NCBI GenBank assembly: GCA_015231915.1
Contig: JADGAR010000001.1
Location: 55,284 to 119,283 of the forward strand
DNA: 64,000 bases
Direction of reading: 5' to 3'
DNA from: Magnetococcales bacterium
GTDB taxonomy: Bacteria > Pseudomonadota > Magnetococcia > Magnetococcales > Magnetaquicoccaceae
Below the pieces are notes generated by a model. That model did not search any database and had not been told where the DNA came from. It worked only from the letters and a program-made list of their open reading frames with translations. Shown in pieces: positions 27,274 to 37,702 of this stretch (position 1 is the stretch's first letter; every line of letters begins with the position of its first letter). Position numbers and translations under genes: made by a program.

Positions 27274-27939
27274 TCACACGGCCACCCCGACCGGACAAAA
27301 CCCCACCGGACAACCGTCGCAACGGGGCTTGACCCGGCAGTGCTCCTTGGCATGCCGGACCAGCAGGGCATGCAACTCCCCCAAAAGATGGGCGTCACGG
27401 GGGAGATGGGCGTGAATCAACGCCTGCATCTCGTCATAGCCGGCCTTGGGACCCACCCAGCCCAAACGGGAGAAAATCCGCCGGGTGTAGGCGTCCACCA
27501 CGAAAACCGGACGCCCGGCGGCATAACAGACAATCGAATCCGCCGTCTCCTTGCCCACCCCGGCCACCGTCAACAGTGCCCGGCGCAAGGCGGCGGTCTC
27601 CAACCGGAACAGCCGCTCGTGCTCCCCGCCATGGGAGACCATGAAGGCTGCCAACGCCTTCAAACGCACGGTCTTGACCCGGAAATAGCCGGCGGGACGC
27701 ACCAACTCCCAGACCTGCTCGTCCGGGGCAGCCAACAAACGCGACCAGGAGTCCAGCAAACCCGCCTCCCGCAACCGCTCCACCGCCCGCGCAGCCCCGG
27801 TCCAGGCGGTGTTTTGCACCAGCATCGCCCCTGCCATCATTGCCGGAACCGTCGGTGCAGGCCACCAGTGCTGCGGGCCATGCGCCCCGAACAGCGCCTC
27901 GTACAAGGCCATTGGGCCGCCGCGCACAAACACCGTCAA
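27274..27939 (-). CDS. Endonuclease III-superfamily DNA glycosylase (MagIII-like)
   Basis: A 221-residue HhH-GPD protein. The hairpin is VAGVGKETADSIVCYA and the catalytic aspartate lies in FVVDAYTRRIF. The lysine that gives endonuclease III its lyase activity (GVGRKTA) is replaced by glutamate (GVGKETA), as in the 3-methyladenine glycosylase MagIII of Helicobacter pylori, so a monofunctional alkyl-purine glycosylase is likely. A C-terminal cysteine cluster (HCRVKPRCDGCPVGFC) could hold a 4Fe-4S centre. It overlaps the OmpA-type gene by 4 bases and is the last gene of that minus-strand run. Confidence 0.82.
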   Translation of the reverse strand: MTVFVRGGPMALYEALFGAHGPQHWWPAPTVPAMMAGAMLVQNTAWTGAARAVERLREAGLLDSWSRLLAAPDEQVWELVRPAGYFRVKTVRLKALAAFMVSHGGEHERLFRLETAALRRALLTVAGVGKETADSIVCYAAGRPVFVVDAYTRRIFSRLGWVGPKAGYDEMQALIHAHLPRDAHLLGELHALLVRHAKEHCRVKPRCDGCPVGFCPVGVAV

Positions 27940-28820
27940 CGCTGACGCAACTCCACCCGGTTGTTGGCGGCCAGCCCCCCAGGGGTCTCATTGTCGCCGA
28001 GGGGCTTGTCCGCCCCATACCCGGTCACCAGCAACATGTTCGGCGCAACCCCGCGATACACCAGATAATTGGCCACCATCTGCGCCCGACGCCGATCCAG
28101 ACCGGTAAAATAGGCATCCATCATCCGATTGTCCGTATGCCCGGCCAACTCCAGCTTGAAGGGTCTTTGCTTCATCTGTTCGGCCACTGCGTCCAACTCC
28201 GCGTAATAGGCCGGCTTCAACTCCGACAACCCAGGCTCGAACAGGATCACCAGATGCAACGCCCAGCAGCCATGCTCGTCCACCTTCACATGGATCGGCG
28301 AATGGGGACAATCGTCCAGATAATCCGGCACCCCATCCCCGTCCTGATCCACCGGGCAACCGAAATGATCCACCTTCACCCCACCCGGGGTGTCGGGACA
28401 ACGATCCAGATAGTCCGGCACCCCGTCCCCGTCCAGATCCATGGGACAACCGCTCCCGTTGACATCGACGCCCGCCGGGGTGCCGGGGCACTCGTCCTTG
28501 TCGTCCGTCACGCCGTCATGGTCCGCATCCGCCGGACAACCATCCTTGGACACCTTGCTCCAGGCCGGGGTCTTCGGGCAGTAATCCTTGTAATCCGGCA
28601 CGCCATCGCCATCGGTATCGATGCAATAATAATGGTTCAGATTGACCCCGCCCGGTGCACCGATACACAGATCGAAAAATTTCAACAGAACGTCATTCCC
28701 CCAGTAACGGGTCCAAACATGGTCATCCAGCCTGTCCGGCTTGCCTGGCTCGCCTGCCATCGGCAACCCGGGCAGCAGCATGCCGCACACCACTGCCACG
28801 ACCCATCCGGTCCATTTCAT
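27936..28820 (-). CDS. OmpA-family protein with thrombospondin type 3 Ca-binding repeats
   Basis: A ~294-residue exported protein. The signal peptide is MKWTGWVVAVVCGMLLPG..MA. Four to five TSP3-like repeats of the form DxDGDGVPDYxDxCP (~60-180) bind calcium. The C-terminal OmpA domain (~190-294) has LELAGHTDN and NRVELRQR for peptidoglycan binding. I chose ATG 28820 because a G-rich ribosome site precedes it; the frame is open 21 bases further. It probably links the outer membrane to the cell wall. It shares a 4-base overlap with the DNA glycosylase gene. Confidence 0.87.
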   Translation of the reverse strand: MKWTGWVVAVVCGMLLPGLPMAGEPGKPDRLDDHVWTRYWGNDVLLKFFDLCIGAPGGVNLNHYYCIDTDGDGVPDYKDYCPKTPAWSKVSKDGCPADADHDGVTDDKDECPGTPAGVDVNGSGCPMDLDGDGVPDYLDRCPDTPGGVKVDHFGCPVDQDGDGVPDYLDDCPHSPIHVKVDEHGCWALHLVILFEPGLSELKPAYYAELDAVAEQMKQRPFKLELAGHTDNRMMDAYFTGLDRRRAQMVANYLVYRGVAPNMLLVTGYGADKPLGDNETPGGLAANNRVELRQR

Positions 28821-28850
28821 GCCGTCACCCCCAGAGTGCATTCCTCGCCA

Positions 28851-29582
28851 TCACGCGCCACGTCGCCCGGAAACCGCTTCCAACAACTGCGCCACCTCGC
28901 TCCTGGTCAGAAATCGCCACGCCCCGGCAGGGGTCTCCCCCAGCAACACGCCTCCATAGGCCACGCGAATCAACCGCGCCACTTCCATGTCGAGGGAAGC
29001 GAAAATCCGTCTGACCATACGGTTGCGCCCCTCCCGCAACGTCAACATCACCCAACTGTTGGCCCCCACCACCCGATCCAGCTTCGCATCCAGCGGGCCG
29101 GTAGGACCATCCTCCAGGAGCACCCCGGCACGCAACCGCTCCATGACCCCCTCGGAGACCCGGCCATGCACCCGTACCCGGTAACTCCGGGGCACGCCGT
29201 AACGGGGATGCGTCAAACGGTTGGCCAATGCCCCATCGTTGGTGAACAGCAACAGCCCTTCCGAGTTGTAGTCCAGGCGCCCCACCCCCACCAGCCGCGG
29301 CCCCGCCCCCTCGACCAGGGAGTAGACCGAAGGCCGTCCCTGCGGATCATGCCGCGAACAGATCACCCCCACCGGCTTGTGCAGGGCCAGAACCACCCGG
29401 CCCTGCCCGACCTCCGGGGTCACGGGACGACCATCCACCGTCACCACCGACCCCTCCTCCAGCCGCACCCCCTGGCGGGTCACCACCTGGCCGTCCACGC
29501 TCACCCGGCCATCGGCAATCCAGCGTTCCCCCTCGCGCCGGGAACAAAGACCGGCCTCCGCCAACCATTTTTGCAGCCGCAT
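28851..29582 (-). CDS. rluB: Pseudouridine synthase, RsuA/RluB family
   Basis: A 243-residue rRNA pseudouridine synthase. The N-terminal S4 domain begins MRLQKWLAEAGLCSRREGE. The catalytic aspartate is in VGRLDYNSEGLLLFTNDG, and LREGRNRMVRRIF is the typical late motif. This layout is shared by RluB, RluE and RsuA; the N-terminal S4 and the EGRNRMVRRI motif favour RluB (23S rRNA), but the exact site is not certain. The frame is open far upstream of ATG 29582, but that part is antisense to trpS. It starts 5 bases after the trpS stop. Confidence 0.85.
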   Translation of the reverse strand: MRLQKWLAEAGLCSRREGERWIADGRVSVDGQVVTRQGVRLEEGSVVTVDGRPVTPEVGQGRVVLALHKPVGVICSRHDPQGRPSVYSLVEGAGPRLVGVGRLDYNSEGLLLFTNDGALANRLTHPRYGVPRSYRVRVHGRVSEGVMERLRAGVLLEDGPTGPLDAKLDRVVGANSWVMLTLREGRNRMVRRIFASLDMEVARLIRVAYGGVLLGETPAGAWRFLTRSEVAQLLEAVSGRRGA

Positions 29583-29587
29583 GCCGG

Positions 29588-30628
29588 TCACTGGTCGGAC
29601 AATCCCGTGGCAAAACGCCGCCGGTTCAAGGGCATGCCCAGGGCATCCATCACCTTGCGCATGGTCCTTTCCGCCCGCTCCCCGGCCAGCATCCCCCCCT
29701 GTTCGAGGACCGCATCCAACGCCCCGGCGTCGGCGCGCCACTCCCGAAACCTGAGCCGCACCGGTTCGAGCAGCTCGATCACCGCCTCGGCGGTCTCCAC
29801 CTTCAGCCGTCCGTATTGATTGTGCGCAAAATGAGCCAACGCCTCCTCCATGGTGGCCCCGCGGGCCGCGCGCCAAATGTTGAGCAGATTCACCACCCCA
29901 GGCTGATTGGCCTCGTCATCGCGCACCACCCCCAGCGAGTCGGTCACCGCCTTCTTGAATTTTTTCAAAATCGCCTCCGGCTCGTCCAGGATCATCACCT
30001 TGGCCAAATCCGCTTCCGCGCTCTTGGACATCTTCTTGGCCGGGTCCTGCAAATCCTTGATGCGCGCCGCGCCACCGCCGGTCACCAACGGCTCCGGCAC
30101 CACAAACAGCGGACCATGAATCCCATTGAAACGCATCGCCACGTCCCGCGCCAGCTCCAGGTGCTGCTTCTGATCCTCCCCCACCGGAACCTTGTTGGTG
30201 CCATACAGCAGGATGTCCGCCGCCATCAGCACCGGATAGGTGAACAACCCCGCATTGACATTGTTGACATGCCGATGCGCCTTGTCCTTGAACTGGGTCA
30301 TTCGTTCCAGTTCGCCCATCATGGTGAAGGTGGAGAGCAGCCAGGCCAACTCCGCATGGGCAGTGACATGGCTCTGGATGAAGATCACGCTGCGCTGCGG
30401 ATCGATGCCGCAGGCCAGATACAGGGCCGCCAGATCCAGCACCCGCTCCCGGAATTCGACCGGATCCTGACGCACGGTCAAGGCATGCAGATCCACCACG
30501 CAAAACAGGCAGTCGTGCGCCTCCTGAAGCCGGGTCCACGGCAACAGCGCCCCGAGATAATTGCCAAGGGTCAACTGTCCGGTGGGCTGAGCCGCGCTGA
30601 AGACGATGGGACGGTGCAAGGCAGACAT
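29588..30628 (-). CDS. trpS: Tryptophanyl-tRNA synthetase
   Basis: A 346-residue class I aminoacyl-tRNA synthetase that charges tRNA-Trp. It starts PIVFSAAQPTGQLTLGNYLG, where TLGN is the HIGH equivalent, and has KKMSKSAEA (KMSKS loop), VGEDQKQHLELARDVA, and YPVLMAADILLYG. Length is usual for bacterial TrpRS. It lies between the M50 protease and pseudouridine synthase genes on the minus strand. No leader peptide or attenuator is visible. Confidence 0.95.
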   Translation of the reverse strand: MSALHRPIVFSAAQPTGQLTLGNYLGALLPWTRLQEAHDCLFCVVDLHALTVRQDPVEFRERVLDLAALYLACGIDPQRSVIFIQSHVTAHAELAWLLSTFTMMGELERMTQFKDKAHRHVNNVNAGLFTYPVLMAADILLYGTNKVPVGEDQKQHLELARDVAMRFNGIHGPLFVVPEPLVTGGGAARIKDLQDPAKKMSKSAEADLAKVMILDEPEAILKKFKKAVTDSLGVVRDDEANQPGVVNLLNIWRAARGATMEEALAHFAHNQYGRLKVETAEAVIELLEPVRLRFREWRADAGALDAVLEQGGMLAGERAERTMRKVMDALGMPLNRRRFATGLSDQ

Positions 30629-30649
30629 GCAGGGGAACTCCTGACGGCG

Positions 30650-31321
30650 TCAAGTCAAACCTGCCAAACGCAGGTAGATATGGTTCAAAAAGGTCATGGC
30701 CGGCACCAACAGATGCCCGAGCATCCCGGTTGCCGCCAGCACCAACACGAGTGGCAGGCCAAAGCGCTCCAAACCGGCCAGATGCCGGTCCAACGGGTAC
30801 GGCAGCAACGCGCCCAGCATCCGTCCGCCATCCAGGGGCGGAACCGGCAGCAGATTGAAGATCGCCAGCAACACATTCATCTGGATGGCCGCCACCAGCA
30901 TGTTGGCCAACGGAATCATGAAATAGTCCGGCAGCAACATCACCGCGCGAAACACCACGGCACAAGCCAACGCCAGCAAAAGATTCAGGAACGGACCCGC
31001 CGCCGCCACCCAGAACATCGCCTGCCGCATCGAGGCGCCCGGACGGGAAAAATTGCCGGGATCGATGGGAACCGGCTTGGCCCCGCCAAAGACGAACGGC
31101 GTTCCCGTGGTCATCAGGGATCCCAGCAGCATGACGCCAGGAATGATGATCGTCCAGACCAGATCCACATGGGGGAGGGGATTCAGGGTCAAACGCCCCA
31201 TGAGCGCCGGCGTGGGATCGCCAAAATAGGTCGCCATCCGACCGTGCGCCCACTCGTGCATGGTGATGGCGAACAGGATTCCGGGCGCCCAGATGATGAT
31301 CCCCTGCAGCAACTCCATCAC
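30650..31321 (-). CDS. Site-2-protease-like M50 family membrane metalloprotease
   Basis: A 223-residue polytopic protein with the zinc site HEWAH (ITMHEWAHGRMA) and the second motif NLLPVPPLDGGR. There are about five hydrophobic segments. This is the short bacterial M50B group without a PDZ domain. Substrate unknown. The start overlaps the lolD stop by 4 bases and trpS follows ~20 bases downstream. Confidence 0.85.
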   Translation of the reverse strand: MMELLQGIIIWAPGILFAITMHEWAHGRMATYFGDPTPALMGRLTLNPLPHVDLVWTIIIPGVMLLGSLMTTGTPFVFGGAKPVPIDPGNFSRPGASMRQAMFWVAAAGPFLNLLLALACAVVFRAVMLLPDYFMIPLANMLVAAIQMNVLLAIFNLLPVPPLDGGRMLGALLPYPLDRHLAGLERFGLPLVLVLAATGMLGHLLVPAMTFLNHIYLRLAGLT

Positions 31322-32016
31322 GCCCCCATCCCCTCTTCCATGAGGAGACCCTCCTCCAAATGCAAGCGGCGATCCAAATCGGTGGCCAACTCCGGATTGT
31401 GAGTCACCATCAGACAGGCCAAACCCCGCTTGCGGTTCAACTCCCGCAACAGATGAAACACCTCCAGCGCGGTCTTGCGGTCGAGATTGCCGGTGGGTTC
31501 GTCGGCCAGCAACAGGTCCGGCCCCATCACCAGGGCGCGGGCAATGGCCACCCGCTGCTGCTCCCCCCCGGAGAGCTTCCCTGGACGATGCGCAAGCCGA
31601 TGCCCCAACCCCACCTCTTCCAGCAGGGCCTCAGCCACCCCCCTGGCCTCCCTGCCGGAGCGGCGGGCAATCAGCAGCGGCATCATGACATTCTCCAGGG
31701 CAGTGAATTCCGACAACAACCGGTGCGACTGATAAACGAAGCCGATGCGCCGGTTGCGAAACTCGGAGGCCCGCCCGGAGGACATGGCATACAGATCCTC
31801 GCCATCCACCAGAACCGTACCGCTGCTGGGATGATCCAACCCCCCCATGATCTGCAGCAGGGTGCTCTTGCCGGACCCCGAAACCCCCAGCAGGGCGGCC
31901 ATCTCCCCCTGACGCAGCAGGAGATCCACCCCCTTGAGCACCTCCACCTGCCCGGATCCCCCACCGAACCGCTTGCTCACGCCCCTCGCCTCCAGGAGGA
32001 TGGCTGCGTCATTCAT
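31318..32016 (-). CDS. lolD: Lipoprotein-releasing ABC transporter ATPase LolD
   Basis: A 232-residue ABC ATPase with Walker [13 protein letters not shown], signature [15 protein letters not shown] and Walker [13 protein letters not shown]. The MacB/LolD type is supported by the [11 protein letters not shown] spacing and by lolC lying immediately upstream with an 8-base overlap. Together they extract lipoproteins from the inner membrane for delivery to LolA. Confidence 0.93.
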   Translation of the reverse strand: MNDAAILLEARGVSKRFGGGSGQVEVLKGVDLLLRQGEMAALLGVSGSGKSTLLQIMGGLDHPSSGTVLVDGEDLYAMSSGRASEFRNRRIGFVYQSHRLLSEFTALENVMMPLLIARRSGREARGVAEALLEEVGLGHRLAHRPGKLSGGEQQRVAIARALVMGPDLLLADEPTGNLDRKTALEVFHLLRELNRKRGLACLMVTHNPELATDLDRRLHLEEGLLMEEGMGA

Positions 32017-33253
32017 AGCGCAAGGCCTCCACCGGATCGACGCGCGACGCCCTCCAGGCCGGATAGAGCGTGGCGGACAAGGTGATGAGCAGACTCAACC
32101 CCGTGACCCATGCCACGTCGGAGGTCAACACCGTGGCAGGGACGTGGTCGATGTAATAGACCTCGCCGGAAATGAGCTGAATGCCGAACAGCTTCTCGAT
32201 GCCCCGCAAGGTCTGCTCCAGATTCAAGGAGAGCAGCAGCCCCAGCGCGGCCCCCATCAGGGTCCCCACCACGCCGATCACCCCGCCGTTGATGATGAAG
32301 ATCGCCATGATCCCCGACGACCTGGCCCCCATGGTCTTGAGGATGGCGATCTCCCGCCCCTTTTCCATCACCACCATGATGAGACTGGAAATGATGTTGA
32401 ACGCCGCCACCAGCACCACCAGCAGCAGGATGATGAACATCACCGCCTTCTCCATTTTCAGGGCGCGAAAGAAATTGCTGTTCATCTCCATCCAGTCCTG
32501 GATCCAGTAATTCTCACCCAAAATCCCCTTCAGCCGTTTGTTCACCTCGAAGGCGGTGTCCGGGGTGGTGGTCATCACCTCCAGGCCGGTGACGACCTCC
32601 TCCAGCCGCAACAGGCGCTGGGCATCCTCGAAATGGATATAGGCCAACGAATTATCGTATTCATACATGCCGGAATCGAAAATCCCCACCACCTTGAACC
32701 GCTTCATGCGCGGCAGGGTGCCCACTGCGGTCACGGAGCCTACCGCCACCGTGACGGTCACCGAGTCGTTCAATTGCACATAGAGATGTTGCGCCAACCG
32801 CTTGCCCAGGACGATACCGAAGCCCGGCAGCCGTTCGAGACTCCCCAGCTTGAGATTCTTGCCCAGGGAGGAGACCTTCACTTCTCCTTCCGGATCGATC
32901 CCCCGCAACAGCGCCCCGGCAGAGCGCCCCATGAAGGAGACCATCGCCTGATTGGTGATGTAGGGCGAAACAGCGGTCACCCCCGGCGTCTCCCCGGTTC
33001 TGCGCATCACCTCCCGCCAATCCTGGAGGTTCCCCGCAGAGGCCCGCACCGTGACGTAGCTGGTCACGCCCAGGATCTGCCTTTGCAACTCCTCGCGAAA
33101 CCCGGTCATCACCGCCAGGACCGTGATCAAGGCCGCCACCCCGAGCGCCACGCCACCCATGGACAGAAAGGTGATGACGCTGATGAAGAACTCGGAACGT
33201 TTGGCCCGCAAATAACGGATCCCGATCAGCCATTCGTAGCGCTCACCCAACAT
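32009..33253 (-). CDS. lolC: Lipoprotein-releasing ABC transporter permease LolC/E
   Basis: A 414-residue permease with the N-terminal YEWLIGIRYLRAKR, one helix (ISVITFLSMGGVALGVAALI), a large periplasmic domain and three C-terminal helices (MFIILLLVVLVAAFNIISSL and others). It ends [17 protein letters not shown], the FtsX/LolC terminus. Only one permease gene is present, so it may act as a homodimer (LolF-like). It heads lolC-lolD-M50-trpS-rluB-ompA-glycosylase on the minus strand, 145 bases after lysS; those 145 bases show no gene. Confidence 0.92.
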   Translation of the reverse strand: MLGERYEWLIGIRYLRAKRSEFFISVITFLSMGGVALGVAALITVLAVMTGFREELQRQILGVTSYVTVRASAGNLQDWREVMRRTGETPGVTAVSPYITNQAMVSFMGRSAGALLRGIDPEGEVKVSSLGKNLKLGSLERLPGFGIVLGKRLAQHLYVQLNDSVTVTVAVGSVTAVGTLPRMKRFKVVGIFDSGMYEYDNSLAYIHFEDAQRLLRLEEVVTGLEVMTTTPDTAFEVNKRLKGILGENYWIQDWMEMNSNFFRALKMEKAVMFIILLLVVLVAAFNIISSLIMVVMEKGREIAILKTMGARSSGIMAIFIINGGVIGVVGTLMGAALGLLLSLNLEQTLRGIEKLFGIQLISGEVYYIDHVPATVLTSDVAWVTGLSLLITLSATLYPAWRASRVDPVEALRYE

Positions 33254-33398
33254 GCGATATGCCTTTCAATGAAAATTCACCCATTCCGGTCGATGGACCA
33301 GAAACGATCGCGCCACATGAAAAGAATGACTGGCAAAGCATTTTAGAACAACATCGTTTGGTTCGTCCATCGATCACACACACCATCCTGCGGCCCGC

Positions 33399-34877
<1,479 letters not shown>

Positions 34878-34897
34878 CGACTGCTCCTTGTGAATGG

Positions 34898-36008
34898 TCA
34901 GGCGGATCCCTCGCCGATCCGTTGCGACAGGGCCGCCTTGATGAAATCGTCCAGGTCGCCATCCAGCACGGCATCGGCGGCGCCTTTCTCCACGCCGGTG
35001 CGCAGGTCCTTCACCATGCGGTAGGGGTGGAGGACATAGGAGCGGATCTGGCGCCCCCAGCCGATTTCGCTCTTGGCCTCGTTGACCGCCCTGACCTCCT
35101 CGGCGCGCTTGTCCAATTCGAGTTGATAGAGACGGGCCTTGAGCATGCCCATGGCATCGTCCTTGTTGCGGTGCTGGGAGCGCCCGTTCTGGCACTGCAC
35201 GACGATGCCGGTGGGGAAATGGGTGATGCGCACGGCGGAGCTGGTTTTGTTGACGTGCTGTCCTCCTGCGCCGGAGGCGCGGTAGGTATCGATGCGCAGG
35301 TCCTTTTCGTCGATGGCCACCTGGATGCTTTCGTCCACTTCCGGATAGACGAAGACCGAAGAGAAGGAGGTGTGTCGCCGGGCCGAGGCGTCGAAGGGGC
35401 TGATGCGCACCAGGCGATGGACCCCGCTTTCGGTTTTCAGGCGACCGTAGGCGTAAGCCCCCTCCACCCGGACGGTGACCGATTTGCAACCGGCCTCGTC
35501 GCCGGGCTGGTAGTCGTTCATTTCGGCCTTGAGGCCGTGGGATTCGCACCAGCGCAGGTACATGCGCAGCAGCATCTCGGCCCAGTCCTGGGATTCGGTG
35601 CCGCCGGCCCCGGGATGGATTTCCAGGAAGGCGTTGTTTATGTCCGCCTCGCCGGAGAGCATGCGTTGCAGTTCCAGGGCATCGACGCGGGCCAGCATGG
35701 CGACGGCCTGACGGGCGGTTTCGTCCAGCATGGCCTGTTCCTGCTCGTCGCAGGCCATCTGGTGGAGTTCCCGCGCGTCCCGGAGTTCCTGGTCGAGGTG
35801 GTCCCATTCGCCGATGGTGTTTTCCAGGCTGCTTTTTTCCCGCATCACTGCCCTGGCGCGGTCGGGCTGGTTCCAGAGGGCCGGATCCTCGGAGAGGGCG
35901 GTAAGCTCTTCCAGCCGTTTTTTGCCGTGATCGTAGTTAAAGATGCCCCCTCAGGAGAACCAGCTTCTCCTGGATGGCGTCGAAATTTTTTTGAATGTTC
36001 TCATCCAT
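34898..36008 (-). CDS. prfB: Peptide chain release factor 2, needs programmed +1 frameshift
   Basis: RF2 terminates translation at UGA and UAA. Frame 0 starts at ATG 36008 and encodes 23 residues ending KLVLLRGHL before a stop at 35937-35939. The +1 frame then continues NYDHGKKRLEEL and encodes the remaining ~346 residues, total ~369, normal for RF2. The specificity tripeptide SPF is in VRISPFDAS and the catalytic GGQ in GAGGQHVNK. The unusual point is that the in-frame stop is TAA rather than the TGA normally found. lysS follows 20 bases downstream. Confidence 0.93.
35937..35951 (-). promoter_or_regulatory. RF2 programmed frameshift site with UAA stop
   Basis: The minus strand reads AGG GGG CAT CTT TAA, followed by C. 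The anti-Shine-Dalgarno-binding AGGGGG, its 3-base distance to the CTT slip codon, and the C after the stop all match the E. coli site, where the stop is TGA. Ribosomes slip from CUU to UUU and resume in the +1 frame. Confidence 0.9.
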
Positions 36009-36048
36009 GGCGCAAACCGATAGAGACTGTATGAAACGGGAAAAATGG

Positions 36049-36077
36049 ATTATAACATCCTCGTGACCGCACGTCAC
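36049..36077 (-). promoter_or_regulatory. Candidate prfB promoter with an adjacent palindrome
   Basis: A perfect minus-strand TATAAT at 36049-36054 lies ~40 bases upstream of the prfB ATG. The -35 zone overlaps the palindrome GTGAC-CGCAC-GTCAC (36063-36077), which could be an operator. The half sites resemble CRP/FNR half sites, but the centre spacing is one base off the CRP consensus (GTGA-N7-TCAC). Confidence 0.4.
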
Positions 36078-36114
36078 CGTTCGATGCAACCCTATTGCGC
36101 ACAGGTTGAAAAGC

Positions 36115-36567
36115 ATGCCGCAAATTGACGAGCCATCCCGGGAAGAAATTTTGCAAAAAATTGACAACATGGAATTTTTCGCAAAATTTTCCCCCTACGA
36201 AAAAAAGCGGATCTGTGGTCATCACGCCTCGTTCGAGAGCTATCCCCCCGGGGGACGGATCATTATCGCCGGAAGTCGGGACACTTCGTTTTTCATCATC
36301 ATTTCCGGTTCGGTGAGCGTGGAGAAGCAGCGTGTAGGGATCATCGTGCTGACCGCCGGGGAATTTTTCGGCGAGATGGCCTTTCTGACCAACACCCCGC
36401 GCACCACGGACGTGGTGGCGATGGAGAAGACGCTGTTGTTGAAAATCAGCCAGGAGTTGCTGGACAATCTGAGTTCCGAGATCCGGGAGAAGATCAAGGA
36501 CCGCATCATCAAGGTGCTGGTGGAGCGGCTCAACAAGTCCACGGAGCGGTTGCGGGTGCGGATGTGA
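36115..36567 (+). CDS. Cyclic nucleotide-binding domain protein
   Basis: A ~150-residue protein consisting of one cNMP-binding beta-barrel: FSPYEKKRICGHHASFESYPPG, IIAGSRDTSFFIIISGSVSV, then GEFFGEMAFLTNTPRTTDVVA, which matches the phosphate-binding cassette GE.a.l...pR.a.v. There is no C-terminal helix-turn-helix, so it is not a CRP-type regulator by itself; the tail (EKIKDRIIKVLVERLNKST) should be helical. The start is ATG 36115; a TTG at 36106 is possible. It is divergent from prfB across a 106-base gap. Confidence 0.8.
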   Translation: MPQIDEPSREEILQKIDNMEFFAKFSPYEKKRICGHHASFESYPPGGRIIIAGSRDTSFFIIISGSVSVEKQRVGIIVLTAGEFFGEMAFLTNTPRTTDVVAMEKTLLLKISQELLDNLSSEIREKIKDRIIKVLVERLNKSTERLRVRM

Positions 36568-36619
36568 TCGGGCGGGAATTACGATCCGGGGGCCAACAAG
36601 ACAGCGAAAAGGTCCAACC

Positions 36620-37702
36620 ATGACGATTGAATCATTTGAAATCAATGACAACGGATGGATATTGAACAGGACATCCTTTGGACCCCTGTCGCTGCTGGTT
36701 GGCGTTTCGGGTGTCGGAAAGACAAAAATAATCAAGGCGATCGAAAAAATCTGCAAGGCTGCCGTTAATGGCGCCGATCATGCCGCCGGATGCTCATGGA
36801 AAATTAGTTTGCAGATTGATGGGCATGAATATTATTGGGAGGGGGTGCTGGATGATTTTGGAGATCATTTTGAATCCGAAAAAATAATATTAGATGGTTA
36901 CAGGCTGGTCAATAGAAACTATATAACAGGCGAATTTCTATACAAGGACAACAAACTCCCAAAACTCAAATGGACAGAAAGTGCCATCAGTTTATTGAGA
37001 GACGAGGCGGATATAGCACCTTTAACACAATCATTAAATCAAATCATTATCAGCGATAATAATTTTTATTTTATCAATACAATTGATAATTCATATTTTT
37101 ATCTTGACAATATGACATCTCTAGACGATTTGCAGAAAGCGCCCCACATGCATCTATTAGTAAAAATTTGGACCTTGCAAGAGAAATTCAAAAACGATTT
37201 TGAAAATATAAAGCTTAAATTTAAAGAAATATTTCCTTTTACGGAAAATATCAAAATAAGAGCGTTCAAAGGAAATTCAACGCAATCAGGAATTTCTTAT
37301 ATTCTTTTCATAACAGAAAAAGAGACAAAAAAGGAAATACCAGGCCCCAATCTCTCTACAGGAATGTTGAAAACTTTAAAAATATTATTTGAACTGTCCC
37401 TGGCTCCAAAAGGAACGCTCTTTCTGATTGACGAATTCGAAAACAGCCTGGGAATCAATTGTCTGCCACAAATTGCCGAGACGATCAACGAGAGACAGGG
37501 AGACATCCAGTTCATCCTGACCAGCCACCACCCTTACGTAATTAATAATATCAACTGGAAGAACTGGAAACTGGTCACCAGGCACGGCAGCACGGTAACA
37601 GTTCACGATGCCTCCGACATCCCCGCATTAAATACCGCATCCACCATCGACCGTTTCGAGTTGCTGGTGAATTCCCCGGAATACGAGGACGGCATCGCAT
37701 GA
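36620..37702 (+). CDS. AAA family ATPase of a DUF4276-like module (module 2)
   Basis: A 360-residue OLD-like AAA ATPase. Walker A is GVSGVGKT (residues 28-35), Walker B is LFLIDEFENSLG, preceded by STGMLKTLKILFEL, and the H-loop is LTSHHPYVIN. The middle (~36840-37400) is strikingly A+T-rich and uses codons such as ATA and AAT that the neighbours avoid, a sign of horizontal transfer. It is only distantly similar to the ATPases of modules 1 and 3. The stop overlaps the next gene by 4 bases. Control of a nuclease-like partner is inferred from the arrangement. Confidence 0.8.
   Translation: MTIESFEINDNGWILNRTSFGPLSLLVGVSGVGKTKIIKAIEKICKAAVNGADHAAGCSWKISLQIDGHEYYWEGVLDDFGDHFESEKIILDGYRLVNRNYITGEFLYKDNKLPKLKWTESAISLLRDEADIAPLTQSLNQIIISDNNFYFINTIDNSYFYLDNMTSLDDLQKAPHMHLLVKIWTLQEKFKNDFENIKLKFKEIFPFTENIKIRAFKGNSTQSGISYILFITEKETKKEIPGPNLSTGMLKTLKILFELSLAPKGTLFLIDEFENSLGINCLPQIAETINERQGDIQFILTSHHPYVINNINWKNWKLVTRHGSTVTVHDASDIPALNTASTIDRFELLVNSPEYEDGIA

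Noticed and set aside
36063-36077. CRP binding site
   Set aside because: Half sites fit but the spacer is GTGA-N7-TCAC instead of N6, and flanking bases are not T/A.
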